Notes under the pieces: model-generated
The model's input: the letters and a program-made list of their open reading frames with translations, nothing else
Database searches by the model: none
Told to the model about the DNA's origin: nothing
Part shown: in pieces, positions 8,842 to 18,749 of the stretch
How positions within the stretch are numbered: position 1 is the stretch's first letter
Layout of the letters: each line of letters begins with the position of its first letter
NCBI RefSeq assembly: GCF_001509555.1
Contig: NZ_LMAS01000004.1
Location: 293,158-357,157 of the forward strand
DNA length: 64,000 bases
Direction: 5' to 3'
From: Bacillus sp. FJAT-29937
GTDB lineage: Bacteria > Bacillota > Bacilli > Bacillales > Cytobacillaceae
Program-made: the position numbers and the translations under genes

Positions 8842-11487
8842 ATGAAAAAAGCCCGTTCCTTTAAAAAAGAACTCATTTTTTCCTTCTTAACTATTACCTT
8901 TTTCTCTATTGCGATACTTGGAGTATTTCAAATTTACCAATTGTATTCATTAATTAATGAAAATCAAAAAAGTCAGGCACAGACGACTAAATATTTATCA
9001 GACTATATTCAAAATTATGTATTAGAACATAAAAAGGCCATTCAAACAGAATCACTTACGATCCGAGAAAAGTTTATGGATCAAGACGTGGAAGGGATTA
9101 AAACTCAGCTCAAAAACATAAAGGAAAACTATCCAGGCTTCGTCAATATGTATGTTGGAAATACAATGGGACAATCCATCGTTTTCTATCCTGAGGTATT
9201 CACTGATGGGGTAGAGAGAGAAAATCTTAACTTCAGTGACCGATCCTACTATACGGAATTACTTAGAACGAAGGACACTGTCATCTCTCCAGTCTTTCAC
9301 GGCCGGGGCGGCACAAATATTCTATTGGTGACGATCGTTTCTCCAATCATGAATGACAGCGGAGACATGGTCGGCTATGTGCTTGGAGCTTTAGATTTGA
9401 ACGAATTAGGCGAACACATTAAAAAACGCACCGTTGATGAAGGCGGCCAAGCTGTTGTGATTGACCAAGATAAAAATGTGATTGTTCATCCAACAATTGA
9501 TACGAGAAGAGAGCTCGTCAGCCTTTCAGAGTCAGTGGTCACACAGTATATCGAAGAAGAGAGCAATAATGAGGGCAGCAATTTTTTTGATATTGAAAAA
9601 CAGCATGGAGAATTCTATATTACGTATGTGAAGATCCCCCCTCTAAATTGGACTGTTTGGGTAGAAAAACCGACTGATTTGATCATGAAAACGTATAAGA
9701 ATGCCATTATGATGATCGTAGTCTTTCTGCTTATTACTGTCATTTTGATGATCGGTGTCAGCATGTTTTTAACAAATAGGCTGGAACGAACGATTCATCA
9801 ATTGCTGAATTACATTAAAGATTACACGATCGGCATCAAGAAGAAGCGTGAGATAACAAAGAAGATTCAGGGCCCGAAAGAAATGGAAGAGCTATTTTAT
9901 TATTTTAATAACATGATTCAAGAGGTCGAAAGAAATAAAAAAAGCTTAATGGAGCTAAATAAAGAGCTTGAAGAGAGAGTTCAGGACAGGACAGCCGTCT
10001 TAGAGCATAAAAACTCAGAATTAAAAGCAGTAAATAAATTAATCACTTCCGTTTCTTCCAATAAGGACTTGGCCCATTTTATTCAGCACTGTTTGAAAGA
10101 AATTGAACTGTTTATGAACTACTCTATTCATATATACTTTCTAGATTTTGCTGTTACGAATAAATCCATTCATACAAACCAAACTTTACTGCAGTATCTC
10201 AGTGAAAATATGATTGGGGATCAGCAGTATATGGAACCAATACAAATCGAGCAAAAAAATAAAGGTTATTTAATTGTTGATATGACGAACGATAAAACAA
10301 TTAAATCCAGTGATCAAGAATTTCTTCACACATTTGCCAGTTCATTATCAGTTATGCTGCAAAACAAGTTTTTATTTGAAGAAATCCGTAATAAGCATGC
10401 TGTACTTCATGCTGTATTGGGAAGTATGTCAGAAGGATTAATGCTATTGAATAATCAAAAAGAAGTTGAGTATGTCAATGAATTTTTCCTTAACGTAGTC
10501 GAAATTGATGAAGATGAAGACGATGAAGAAGAATACGAATATGAGTACCGTAACAAATTAATAAGCTTAGACGATGTATATAGACGCATTATTACCCTAT
10601 TCGATGTTGATAAGAATGATTTGTCCGCATTCTTCGAGAACGCAAAAGGAGAAATTAAACTAGAGGAAAAGAATAAATCAAAGAAGTCAAAGTACTTTTT
10701 ACTTCATAAGTTTTCAGTTATGTTAGATGAAAAAATTATTGGTGAAGGTTTAGTTTTACGGGATATTACAGAGGAAGAGGAAATTGATACATTAAAAAAC
10801 AATTTAATCTCTCTGACCTCTCATGAATTTAAAACACCAATAACAAATATTAAAGGCAGTGTTGAAACGCTTCTTCGTTCCGAGGTTGAGTGGGAGCCTG
10901 AATTCCAGCAGGAGCTTTTGGAAGGTGTTCACGAGGATATTGAACGAATCTTACATTTAGTTAATGATTGGATGGATATCTCCAAAATTGAATCCGGAAC
11001 TTTGTATGTAGAACGAAACATGATTCGTGCGGACCATGTGATTGAACAATCGATGGAACAGATCCCTTTATCACTTAAAGAAGGAGCCAGCTTGCAGTTT
11101 CATAACAAACTTCCCAGCGGAACCACTTTTTACGCAGATAAAATACGCGTTCAGCAAGTACTAGTTAATTTATTTACGAATGCCCTTCGCTACAATGATT
11201 CCATTGAAAAGAAAATCGATATTACGTTAGATATTGAAAATAATTATATTAAAATAACGGTTTCTGATAATGGGATCGGTATTTCAGAGGATCATTTAAC
11301 AAAGATTTTCAATCGCTTCTATCAAGTAGATGTTACAGCAACACGAAGAACAGGCGGTACAGGCTTAGGCCTTTCCATCTGTATCGGGATTATGGAAGCT
11401 CATGAAGGAAAAATTGAAGTGAAGAGTGAGCTTGATAAAGGAAGTACCTTTATTCTATATTTCCCAATCATGGAAGGAGGAGAATGA
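8842..11487 (+). CDS. Membrane histidine kinase with extracellular Cache sensor and PAS domain
   Basis: 881 residues from the ATG at 8842, chosen because GGGAGGAAACC precedes it; an in-frame upstream extension has no ribosome site. Membrane span at about 10-32, extracellular double-Cache-type domain 35-275, second span 285-308, HAMP/coiled coil to about 400, a GAF-like region, then a PAS domain with an acidic insertion near residues 555-570. The kinase core is complete: H-box LTSHEFKTPIT (His about 661), N-box NLFTNALRYN (about 780), G1 DNGIGIS and G2 GTGLGLS. Cache domains usually bind small organic acids or amino acids. The response regulator follows after one base, and the carrier at 12457 is a likely target. 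Confidence 0.92.
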   Translation: MKKARSFKKELIFSFLTITFFSIAILGVFQIYQLYSLINENQKSQAQTTKYLSDYIQNYVLEHKKAIQTESLTIREKFMDQDVEGIKTQLKNIKENYPGFVNMYVGNTMGQSIVFYPEVFTDGVERENLNFSDRSYYTELLRTKDTVISPVFHGRGGTNILLVTIVSPIMNDSGDMVGYVLGALDLNELGEHIKKRTVDEGGQAVVIDQDKNVIVHPTIDTRRELVSLSESVVTQYIEEESNNEGSNFFDIEKQHGEFYITYVKIPPLNWTVWVEKPTDLIMKTYKNAIMMIVVFLLITVILMIGVSMFLTNRLERTIHQLLNYIKDYTIGIKKKREITKKIQGPKEMEELFYYFNNMIQEVERNKKSLMELNKELEERVQDRTAVLEHKNSELKAVNKLITSVSSNKDLAHFIQHCLKEIELFMNYSIHIYFLDFAVTNKSIHTNQTLLQYLSENMIGDQQYMEPIQIEQKNKGYLIVDMTNDKTIKSSDQEFLHTFASSLSVMLQNKFLFEEIRNKHAVLHAVLGSMSEGLMLLNNQKEVEYVNEFFLNVVEIDEDEDDEEEYEYEYRNKLISLDDVYRRIITLFDVDKNDLSAFFENAKGEIKLEEKNKSKKSKYFLLHKFSVMLDEKIIGEGLVLRDITEEEEIDTLKNNLISLTSHEFKTPITNIKGSVETLLRSEVEWEPEFQQELLEGVHEDIERILHLVNDWMDISKIESGTLYVERNMIRADHVIEQSMEQIPLSLKEGASLQFHNKLPSGTTFYADKIRVQQVLVNLFTNALRYNDSIEKKIDITLDIENNYIKITVSDNGIGISEDHLTKIFNRFYQVDVTATRRTGGTGLGLSICIGIMEAHEGKIEVKSELDKGSTFILYFPIMEGGE

Positions 11488-11488
11488 A

Positions 11489-12199
11489 TTGAAAAGCCAA
11501 AAGATTTGTATTGTAGATGATGAACCAAAAATTTTGCGCTTTGTTTCTGCCAACTTAAAATCCATTGGCTATGAAGTAACTACGGTCAATTCAGGTGAAG
11601 AGCTATTTGATAAATTCGACCTCATTCTACCTGATTTAATACTGCTGGATATTATGATGCCTGGACAGGATGGCTTCCATGTGCTTGAAAAACTACGCAA
11701 GTTCTCGGATGTTCCTGTCATAATGCTCACGGCCAGAAGCAATCCACATGATAAAGTGCACGGTTTAAATGTGGGTGCTGATGACTACTTAACAAAGCCT
11801 TTTTCATTAGATGAGCTTTTTGCCAGGGTTAATGCCGTTTTAAGAAGAAGTCAATCCAGCACTGAGCCTGGGGTATCGAAAACACCGATTATTCGAACGG
11901 GCGATTTAGCACTCGATCTTGGCAGTAAGCGCTGCTGGATTAATAACGAAGAATTTAAGCTTACGCAAACTGAGTATTCAGTTATGGAAATATTAGCACT
12001 TAATTTAGATAAAGTTGTCCAGCATGAAACTTTATTGTCAGAAGTTTGGGGACCGCAATACCGGGATGATGTAGAATATTTGCGTGTCAGTATTGCAAGA
12101 ATTCGCCGAAAGATCAAAGACCTTTTGCCGAATAAGGAGGAATATATTGTCACGTATCCCGGTCTTGGATATATGCTCAGAAGTGTACCGCGAATTTAG
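11489..12199 (+). CDS. OmpR/PhoB-family response regulator
   Basis: 236 residues from TTG at 11489, which has GGAGGAG six bases upstream; the longer reading frame lies inside the kinase gene. The receiver domain (about 1-115) has the acidic pair in VDDEPK, the phosphorylated aspartate in LILLDIMMPG and the conserved lysine in DDYLTKPF. The C-terminal half is a winged-helix DNA-binding domain (FKLTQTEYSVMEIL through YLRVSIARIRRKI). It begins one base after the kinase stop, so the two are translationally coupled and form a pair. Control of the MFS carrier downstream is inferred from position. Confidence 0.95.
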   Translation: MKSQKICIVDDEPKILRFVSANLKSIGYEVTTVNSGEELFDKFDLILPDLILLDIMMPGQDGFHVLEKLRKFSDVPVIMLTARSNPHDKVHGLNVGADDYLTKPFSLDELFARVNAVLRRSQSSTEPGVSKTPIIRTGDLALDLGSKRCWINNEEFKLTQTEYSVMEILALNLDKVVQHETLLSEVWGPQYRDDVEYLRVSIARIRRKIKDLLPNKEEYIVTYPGLGYMLRSVPRI

Positions 12200-12224
12200 T
12201 GTTTAATTGGGGCTATACTAAAAA

Positions 12225-12275
12225 GGTGTCAGGCGCCACGACTCTATGTCTAGATGAAGGACTCTAGACATTGGT
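12225..12275 (+). terminator. Probable weak terminator after the two-component operon
   Basis: ATGTCTAGA (12246) and TCTAGACAT (12263) form a perfect nine-pair stem followed by TGGTGTTTTT. It lies 47 bases after the response-regulator stop. A copy of the dispersed motif GGTGTCAGGCGCC is just upstream at 12225. Confidence 0.55.
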
Positions 12276-12456
12276 GTTTTTGTGGGGAATGGTACCTTAT
12301 AGGATAGCTTCTTTTTTTGGAATTTAATCTTTTTGTAATGTTAACCTTCCCTTTTTTATTCGTCTGCAACACAAGATGGCTTATAGTGAGATTGAAGTTA
12401 TTAATACCTTTCCTTACTGCAGGCATATAAAAATAATCTATTGGGAGGAAAACAAA

Positions 12457-13710
12457 ATGGCAAAGGTTTTGAATCAACAAGAACCGGCTCCAAAAGGCGG
12501 AATTCCGTATTGGGTCAAAATTGTAACCGTGTTCTTTTTAGGCTGGGTTGCATTATACGCTACCCGTACAATACTTAATCCGATTATGGGCGATCTTCAA
12601 GTTGAATTTGGTTTAAGTAATTCACAGCTTGGTTTAATTATGAGTATCTTCTTCTTAGGCTATGCAGGACTTAATATCCCATCAGGAATTTTAGGAGATA
12701 AAATCGGTAAGAAAAAAGTGCTTGTACCAGGGGTTATTCTATTCGGTGTTTTTGCCGCTATAACTGGTATGATGCCAACATTCTTCCTATTTATGACATC
12801 TTGGTTAATGGTAGGTATTTTCCAAGGTTTCTTCTATGGTCCATCCTATGGACTATCATCTGAAGCAATACCTCCTAAGAACATAACAGTAGGTAGTGCG
12901 ATTATCAATAGTGGGATGGCATTTGGTACTTCTCTTGGTTACTACATCTCTAGTTATACCGTCCATGAATATAATATGAGCTGGAAAACTCCATTCTTCA
13001 TTATGGCTGTTATTGTCGTCCTAATTGGATTAGCTATGTGGTGGGTCATTAAAGATAAGCCAAAAACAAAAGAGCAAAAGGCAGTAGAAAATAATGGTGA
13101 AAAGCTTAAACTATCCGTTTTATTTAAAAATAAGAACTTAATTGCCGCTTACATTACAATTTTCAGTGCCATCTATGCATTCTTCGTAGTTATCTCTTGG
13201 ATTCCTTACTACTTAGAGCATGAACGTGGAATTACTGGCGGAAGTGTTGCTTTTGTATCATCTCTTGTTCCTTGGGCAGCGATTCCAGGTTCCATTCTAT
13301 TCAGCTGGATCGCAGATAAGATGGGTAAACGTAAGCCAGTACTTTTAGTCATGATGCCATTATCCATCATTGCCCTAGTATCCATTGTTTTCTTCGATAG
13401 TATGGCAGTGTTATATGCAGCTTTAATTGGCTATGGTATCTTCGGGAAAATTAGTACAAATCCAGTACTAGTTGCTGTTATCGCTGATAATGCACCAAAA
13501 AATGCTTATAGTACATCATTCGGTGTTTATAATTTTATCGGAATGTGCGGATCCATTTTAGCACCTTACATTACAGGATTCCTCACAGACGTAACAGGAA
13601 GCCTAAACACTGGATTCTATTTCGCAGGTGCCTTGCTTCTTGTTGGTACGATTGCTGTAATGTTCATTGACGAAAACAACCGACCAAACGTTGAAGGCGT
13701 CGCTAAATAA
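12457..13710 (+). CDS. MFS transporter of the anion:cation symporter type
   Basis: 417 residues, about twelve membrane spans. The start is ATG at 12457 with TTGGGAGGAAAAC upstream. The sequence around YATRTILNPIMGDLQ and the loop GDKIGKKKVLVPG resemble the ACS/organophosphate families, which carry hexuronates, glycerol-3-phosphate or other organic anions. The substrate cannot be read from the sequence. It follows a Cache-type two-component system by about 250 bases, an arrangement often seen when the kinase senses the transported nutrient. A strong terminator follows. Confidence 0.88.
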   Translation: MAKVLNQQEPAPKGGIPYWVKIVTVFFLGWVALYATRTILNPIMGDLQVEFGLSNSQLGLIMSIFFLGYAGLNIPSGILGDKIGKKKVLVPGVILFGVFAAITGMMPTFFLFMTSWLMVGIFQGFFYGPSYGLSSEAIPPKNITVGSAIINSGMAFGTSLGYYISSYTVHEYNMSWKTPFFIMAVIVVLIGLAMWWVIKDKPKTKEQKAVENNGEKLKLSVLFKNKNLIAAYITIFSAIYAFFVVISWIPYYLEHERGITGGSVAFVSSLVPWAAIPGSILFSWIADKMGKRKPVLLVMMPLSIIALVSIVFFDSMAVLYAALIGYGIFGKISTNPVLVAVIADNAPKNAYSTSFGVYNFIGMCGSILAPYITGFLTDVTGSLNTGFYFAGALLLVGTIAVMFIDENNRPNVEGVAK

Positions 13711-13721
13711 TAAAGCAAAGC

Positions 13722-13755
13722 AAAAATCCCGAGTCTTTATTGATTCGGGATTTTT
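13722..13755. terminator. Bidirectional terminator between convergent MFS genes
   Basis: AAAAATCCCGA and TCGGGATTTTT are perfect 11-base arms around a 12-base loop. Both strands end in a T-run, so it can serve the carrier on the plus strand and the efflux gene on the minus strand. Confidence 0.92.
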
Positions 13756-13763
13756 CATTTGTC

Positions 13764-14951
13764 CTATTTTCTATTTATTTCAGGCTTATAAAAAATCGTC
13801 TTACTGGATTTTATCGCATATATTCTATATAAAACAAAGGCTATAAGTGATAAAACTGCTCCAGATATGTATGGAAGTCCTGCTTGGATTGAGAATAGCC
13901 AGCCTCCTAAAGGCGGTCCAATAATTCTGCCAAGCGAATCAAAGGAAGACAGCAGCCCTGTTGAGCTTCCATGACCAGCCATCGATTTTTTCGTAATTAA
14001 AGCTGATACACTTGGACGAATAACACCATTGCCAACCCCAAAAACCGTTAAGAACAAAGCAGCAGTCGCAAAGCTATCAACGAGCAAAATACAGGCGAAC
14101 CCAATGGCTGAAACGATAATTCCTCCCTGAATGACTGTGCCCTCTCCAAACTTCTTCGTCAGCCTCCCAATAAGGCCACCTTGCACAAAGGCACTAGCAA
14201 GCCCCATAATCATAAATATATAGCCTAATTGAACCGTTCCTAAGCCTGCTCTTTTTGCCGCAAAATAAGCAAAAGTTGCTTCCAAGCCAGAGAGCGATAA
14301 GGACATAAACAGCTGCAGCATAAATAAAATGGATACGGAGCCCTTGAACGCACTCCATATCGAAGTCTTTTTCTCCGTTTGATTACGTTTGGATTCCTCG
14401 GTTAATGACTCTTTTAATATGAACAAAACGAGAATAAGCGTTAATGCCGATGTAGTCCCTGCTATGTAGAAGGGCATCGTTAAGCTTATTTTTGAGAACA
14501 TGCCGCCGATCGCCGGTCCAAAAATGAAACCTAGACCTGTAGCGGCGCCTATAATCCCCATGCCCTTCCCGCGATTCTCCTCTGACGTTATATCAGCAAC
14601 ATATGCCATAACGGTTGGCATATTAGCGGAAGATAACATTCCCCCGATAATTCTTGCAGCAAACAGCATCCAAAGCTGACTGGAAAATGCCGTTAAAAAA
14701 AACGATAGCGACAATCCGGCGATCCCGATTGCAATAACAGGCTTCCGCCCAATTCGATCTGATATTCTTCCCCACACCGGCGCAAAAAGCAGCTGCATTA
14801 AGGAGTACACAGCCATTAACCAGCCTAGCTGGGCCGGACTTGCCCCAATTTCTTCTGCATAAAAAGGAATGACAGGGATTATAATTCCGAAGCCCACCAT
14901 GACTAGAAACATGACTAAGAATAAAATAGGCAATGCTTTTTTAGTTTCCAA
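13764..14951 (-). CDS. MFS multidrug efflux protein, DHA1 family
   Basis: 395 residues with about twelve membrane spans. Motif A appears as GRISDRIGRKPV in the loop after helix 2, and the drug-antiporter motif C as GAATGLGFIFGPAIGG in helix 5. These mark proton-coupled exporters of the Bmr/NorA/TetA group. The start is TTG at 14951 with AGAGGA ten bases upstream. The gene is alone between two terminators and shows no adjacent regulator. The exported compounds are unknown. Confidence 0.88.
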   Translation of the reverse strand: METKKALPILFLVMFLVMVGFGIIIPVIPFYAEEIGASPAQLGWLMAVYSLMQLLFAPVWGRISDRIGRKPVIAIGIAGLSLSFFLTAFSSQLWMLFAARIIGGMLSSANMPTVMAYVADITSEENRGKGMGIIGAATGLGFIFGPAIGGMFSKISLTMPFYIAGTTSALTLILVLFILKESLTEESKRNQTEKKTSIWSAFKGSVSILFMLQLFMSLSLSGLEATFAYFAAKRAGLGTVQLGYIFMIMGLASAFVQGGLIGRLTKKFGEGTVIQGGIIVSAIGFACILLVDSFATAALFLTVFGVGNGVIRPSVSALITKKSMAGHGSSTGLLSSFDSLGRIIGPPLGGWLFSIQAGLPYISGAVLSLIAFVLYRIYAIKSSKTIFYKPEINRK

Positions 14952-15092
14952 TGAAAATCTGTCCTCTCAGAAAAACTTTTAACTGTATATTTTATTGTAG
15001 TATTTTGTGGTATTATTTTCTATCCTAATACATTGTATCCTCTGTTTCAAATAACAATAAGAAAATACTCATTTGAAGCTTCCATCCAAATG

Positions 15093-15136
15093 AAAAAGAG
15101 CAACCGCCCTCCTAATCAAACTCCAGGCAGTTACTC
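15093..15136 (-). terminator. Terminator of the DedA gene
   Basis: On the minus strand GAGTAACTGCC and GGCGGTTGCTC pair over 11 positions with two G-U pairs, followed by TTTTTC. It lies 22 bases past the stop at 15159. Confidence 0.8.
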
Positions 15137-15158
15137 CGCTTTTTGAAAATTAGTTTTT

Positions 15159-15770
15159 TCATTTTCTCTCTTTTCGTTTTTTCATATACCAAACAATAAC
15201 CAACAACAATAATATAACGATCAGTATGTAAACGACTGTAGAAAACTTATCCATAATCTCTACAATAGACTCCCAATTCGACCCAACTGCAGCACCTAAA
15301 TTAACCAAAATAGTATTCCAAATGAGAGTTCCCATTGTAGTGAAAAGTAAAAATAACCAAAAGTTCATATTGGACATTCCCGCTGGAATAGAAATTAAAC
15401 TTCGAATAAGAGGAATTAATCGGCAAAACAAGACAGTCCAAATTCCGTACTTATCAAACCAAGCATCTGCACGGTAAATATCGTCTTTTGTCAAACGCAG
15501 CACTCGCCCATACCGATCAATCACACTTTCCAATTTCTCTACATCCATTAATAAACCAAGACAATACAATATAACAGCTCCTATGACAGAGCCCAATGTT
15601 GCTGAAATAATCACACCTGTGACACTTAGATTCATGCTATTTGTCATATATCCCCCAAACGTCAGAATCACTTCAGAAGGAATGGGAGGAAAAATATTTT
15701 CAATAGCAATTAGTAAAAAAACTCCCCAATACCCAAATTGCTCGATTAAATCTTGAATCCAGGATTCCAT
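15159..15770 (-). CDS. DedA family membrane protein
   Basis: 203 residues if translation starts at the ATG at 15770. That start is preferred because GGAGG lies five bases upstream, whereas the ATG four codons earlier has no ribosome site. The DedA/SNARE-associated signatures are present: ENIFPPIPSEVILTFGG near the N-terminus and FCRLIPLIRSLISIPAGMSN after the amphipathic region, with four to five membrane segments and a basic tail. Family members act as phospholipid scramblases or flippases, including undecaprenyl-phosphate recycling in some. It is monocistronic. Confidence 0.92.
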   Translation of the reverse strand: MESWIQDLIEQFGYWGVFLLIAIENIFPPIPSEVILTFGGYMTNSMNLSVTGVIISATLGSVIGAVILYCLGLLMDVEKLESVIDRYGRVLRLTKDDIYRADAWFDKYGIWTVLFCRLIPLIRSLISIPAGMSNMNFWLFLLFTTMGTLIWNTILVNLGAAVGSNWESIVEIMDKFSTVVYILIVILLLLVIVWYMKKRKERK

Positions 15771-15889
15771 ACGATCCTCCATTTAGCTAGCTTCGTTCTT
15801 TCATTTCATACTTAGTGATCGTATCATTTTTTCTCTAAAATAAAAACCAATAAGGGATTACACCACTCAATAGATTTCGGACAACAAAA

Positions 15890-15920
15890 TAAACGCTCGG
15901 AAGAAGGCATCTGAGCGTCT
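15890..15920 (-). terminator. Probable terminator of the liv operon
   Basis: ACGCTC (15893) and GAGCGT (15913) form a six-pair stem; the minus strand then reads TTTATTTTG. The stem is short, so confidence is moderate. It is 25 bases after the livF stop. Confidence 0.6.
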
Positions 15921-15944
15921 GATTAATATGAGATTTAGACTATT

Positions 15945-16646
15945 TTATGCTAAATATGCTTCACGGACTTCCTCATTCTTAAGCAAGTCATTGCCGTTTC
16001 CTTGAAGTTTAATTTCTCCTGTTTGAATTACATACCCTCTATGTGCAATTTGCAGAGCTTGATAAGCATTTTGTTCAACAAGTAAGATGGTTATGCCTTC
16101 TTCATTTAGATCTTTGATGATTTCAAATATTTGTTCCACAATGATCGGCGCCAGTCCCATTGAAGGCTCGTCTAACATTAATAAATCAGGCTCCATCATA
16201 AGGGCTCGTCCGATGGCAAGCATTTGCTGTTCCCCACCGCTCATCGTACCGCCCTTTTGCTCGAAGCGATCTTTCAGCTTCGGAAAATACTGAAAAACCC
16301 TTTCCATTCTTTGATCAATTACACTTTTGTTTTTTACAGAAAAGGCTCCCATTAATAAGTTTTCCTTGACCGACAGCTTTGGAAAAATCCTTCGGCCCTC
16401 TGGCACATGTGCAATCCCTAGAAGCGTCGTTTCATGTGCAGGCTTATTCGATATTTCTGATCCTTTATAGACAATACTTCCATTCGTTACTTTCGCTAGG
16501 CCACTAATGGATTTTAAGGTGGTTGATTTTCCTGCTCCATTACTGCCGATAAGGGTAACGATTTCACCTTTATCCACGGCAACATCTATCCCTTTTAAGG
16601 CCTGTATCCCGCCGTAATGGGTTTCAACATTATTTATTTGAAGCAT
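15945..16646 (-). CDS. livF: Branched-chain amino acid ABC transporter ATPase LivF
   Basis: 233 residues, the usual LivF length. Walker A GSNGAGKST, the ABC signature MSGGEQQML and Walker B LLMLDEPSMGL followed by the H-loop region LVEQNA are all intact. It pairs with LivG on the cytoplasmic side of the LivHM channel. It is the last gene of the operon livK-livH-livM-livG-livF, 11 bases after livG, with AGGGGGATAAAGT before its ATG. Confidence 0.95.
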   Translation of the reverse strand: MLQINNVETHYGGIQALKGIDVAVDKGEIVTLIGSNGAGKSTTLKSISGLAKVTNGSIVYKGSEISNKPAHETTLLGIAHVPEGRRIFPKLSVKENLLMGAFSVKNKSVIDQRMERVFQYFPKLKDRFEQKGGTMSGGEQQMLAIGRALMMEPDLLMLDEPSMGLAPIIVEQIFEIIKDLNEEGITILLVEQNAYQALQIAHRGYVIQTGEIKLQGNGNDLLKNEEVREAYLA

Positions 16647-16657
16647 ACTTTATCCCC

Positions 16658-17434
16658 CTATCCAACTTGAACAGCCCCAGACCCTAAGTATGCTTCGATC
16701 ACCTTAGGATTGTTTCGAATGTCTTCAGGCTTTCCTTCTGCAATTTTTTCGCCATGATCCAGTACAACGATATGTTCAGAAATCTTCATAACCAGCTTCA
16801 TATCATGCTCAATTAAAATAATGGTCAAATTAAATTCTTCTCTCATTCTTTTGATAAGCTGAGTCAGTTCGTTTGTTTCTTTCGGATTCATCCCTGCAGC
16901 AGGCTCATCTAATAACAAGACCTTTGGTTCCGCAGCAAGAGCCCTTGCGATTTCAAGCCTTCTTTGAGCACCATAGCTTAAATTGCTTGCTTTCTCATTT
17001 AAAAGGGGAGCAAGTCCTACATATTCCAATAATTGATACGCTTTTATTTCCGATGCTCTTTCTTCTTTGCGAATGGCTGGAAGATTGAATAAAATCCCCA
17101 TAAGACCTGCTTTTAAATGGGTATGCATGCCTACAAGAACATTTTCAAGAACTGACATTTCATTAAACAGACGGATATTTTGAAAGGTTCGTGATATCCC
17201 TTTTTTTGATACCTCATCTGGCTTTAAACCGTTTATTTTTTCATTTTCAAGCAAAATACTGCCAGATGTTGGCTGATACACACCTGTGATCATATTAAAA
17301 AAGGTTGTTTTTCCTGCCCCGTTCGGCCCAATCACTGCTGTAATGGAGCTTTTTTCCACTTGCATCGAAACATCTTGATTAGCTGTAAGGCCGCCAAATT
17401 TCTTTGTTAAATTCTGGACCTCTAAAATAGACAT
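16658..17434 (-). CDS. livG: Branched-chain amino acid ABC transporter ATPase LivG
   Basis: 258 residues from the ATG at 17434, four bases after the livM stop and preceded by AAGGAGG; longer in-frame versions run into livM. Walker A GPNGAGKTT, signature LSYGAQRRLEIARAL, Walker B VLLLDEPAAGMNP and the H-loop LIEHDM are present. The PAAGMNP motif after Walker B is typical of LivG. Confidence 0.95.
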   Translation of the reverse strand: MSILEVQNLTKKFGGLTANQDVSMQVEKSSITAVIGPNGAGKTTFFNMITGVYQPTSGSILLENEKINGLKPDEVSKKGISRTFQNIRLFNEMSVLENVLVGMHTHLKAGLMGILFNLPAIRKEERASEIKAYQLLEYVGLAPLLNEKASNLSYGAQRRLEIARALAAEPKVLLLDEPAAGMNPKETNELTQLIKRMREEFNLTIILIEHDMKLVMKISEHIVVLDHGEKIAEGKPEDIRNNPKVIEAYLGSGAVQVG

Positions 17435-17438
17435 GCAT

Positions 17439-18740
17439 TTACACCTCCTTAACATTGAGCTTTTCATTTTGTGATTGCTCATGTACATTCCCTAAAGTTG
17501 CTTGACTGCTTCCTTCTTGTAAAACCTTCTCATCATAAACATGATTTTTGGCTGGTAAAAGTCCCTTAGGCCTATATAAAGCAAACAAGATTAATAGCAA
17601 GCCAAAGATTAATCTTTGCATTTTAGCTGGAGAAAGGGCATCTGGAATCGAAATAGCCCCTGACAAACTTAGCTGATTCAGCCAATTTGTGATTTCAGTT
17701 AATACTTGAAGGTTCAGAATCGTCATCACAGCCGCACCTAGAATAACTCCCGGTACACTGCCCATCCCGCCTAAAAGCACCATAACTAAAATCGTAATGG
17801 ACTCGAGAAGGGTAAAGCTCGTAGGATCGACAAAGGCTTGTTTTGCAGCAAAGACGACACCCATCATTCCTGAGAAGGATGCACCGATGGCAAAAGCCAT
17901 TAGTTTTGTCCGCACTAATGGAACACCCATTGCTTGCGCAGCAATTTCATTTTCTCTGACCGCTTTCCATGAGCGGCCAATTTTTGAATGCTCGAAACGA
18001 CGGACAGTAAATATTGTAAATAACAGGAGGACGAGTACAATGTAATAAAATTGACTTGGGAAAAGGAAATCTATTCCAAACAATCGTGGCGGAGTAACAG
18101 AAGGAATACCCATTGCACCGTTTGTAATATTCAGCGGGCGGTCAAGGTTATTAAATATAATTCTAATAATCTCGCCAAACCCTAAAGTAACGATTGCTAA
18201 ATAATCCCCTTTTACCCGAAGGACCGGTATTCCGAGTAAAATTCCAAACAAAGCTGCAACTAAACAACCCAAAATAATAAAAATCCAAAAGCTTTCTCCT
18301 GAAAGAGGAAACGATCCAAACGGCATAAAATTCGAGGCCTGTGCTGTAGCAAAAATCCCATATGTGTATGCTCCAACAGCAAAGAAGGCGACAAATCCTA
18401 AGTCAAGCAGACCTGCCATTCCAACGACTATATTTAGTCCAAGAGCCATCGCAATATAGATTCCGACGAGTGTAGCAACTTCCATATAGGATTGATACGC
18501 ATCTCCTTGACTTGCTGTAAATGGCAGTAAAAAAACAAGAACAACTCCAGCAATCAGCCATTTCGTCAGATTTTTGAAATTTGTAAAATATAGCAGTAAC
18601 AAGGAGGATAATAAGAGCAGGAATGCAGTAACTGACCTTTGTGCCATAAATAAACTCAATGATGAAACTCCGATGTAAATTAAAAGGAAGATTCCATTTG
18701 CCATTTTGTTTCGTTTATATTTATTCCATAGAGTTTTCAT
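17439..18740 (-). CDS. livM: Branched-chain amino acid ABC transporter permease LivM
   Basis: About 433 residues, nine to ten membrane spans. It has the LivM hallmarks GLNIVVGMAGLLDLGFVAFFAVGAY and, later, GRSWKAVRENEIAAQAMGV, the ATPase-contact loop. The ATG at 18740 has GGTGA five bases before it; a GTG three codons earlier is an alternative start. The C-terminal 40 residues are a hydrophilic tail, longer than in many LivM proteins. It overlaps the end of livH closely and is translationally coupled. Confidence 0.93.
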   Translation of the reverse strand: MKTLWNKYKRNKMANGIFLLIYIGVSSLSLFMAQRSVTAFLLLLSSLLLLYFTNFKNLTKWLIAGVVLVFLLPFTASQGDAYQSYMEVATLVGIYIAMALGLNIVVGMAGLLDLGFVAFFAVGAYTYGIFATAQASNFMPFGSFPLSGESFWIFIILGCLVAALFGILLGIPVLRVKGDYLAIVTLGFGEIIRIIFNNLDRPLNITNGAMGIPSVTPPRLFGIDFLFPSQFYYIVLVLLLFTIFTVRRFEHSKIGRSWKAVRENEIAAQAMGVPLVRTKLMAFAIGASFSGMMGVVFAAKQAFVDPTSFTLLESITILVMVLLGGMGSVPGVILGAAVMTILNLQVLTEITNWLNQLSLSGAISIPDALSPAKMQRLIFGLLLILFALYRPKGLLPAKNHVYDEKVLQEGSSQATLGNVHEQSQNEKLNVKEV

Positions 18741-18749
18741 TCTTCTCAC

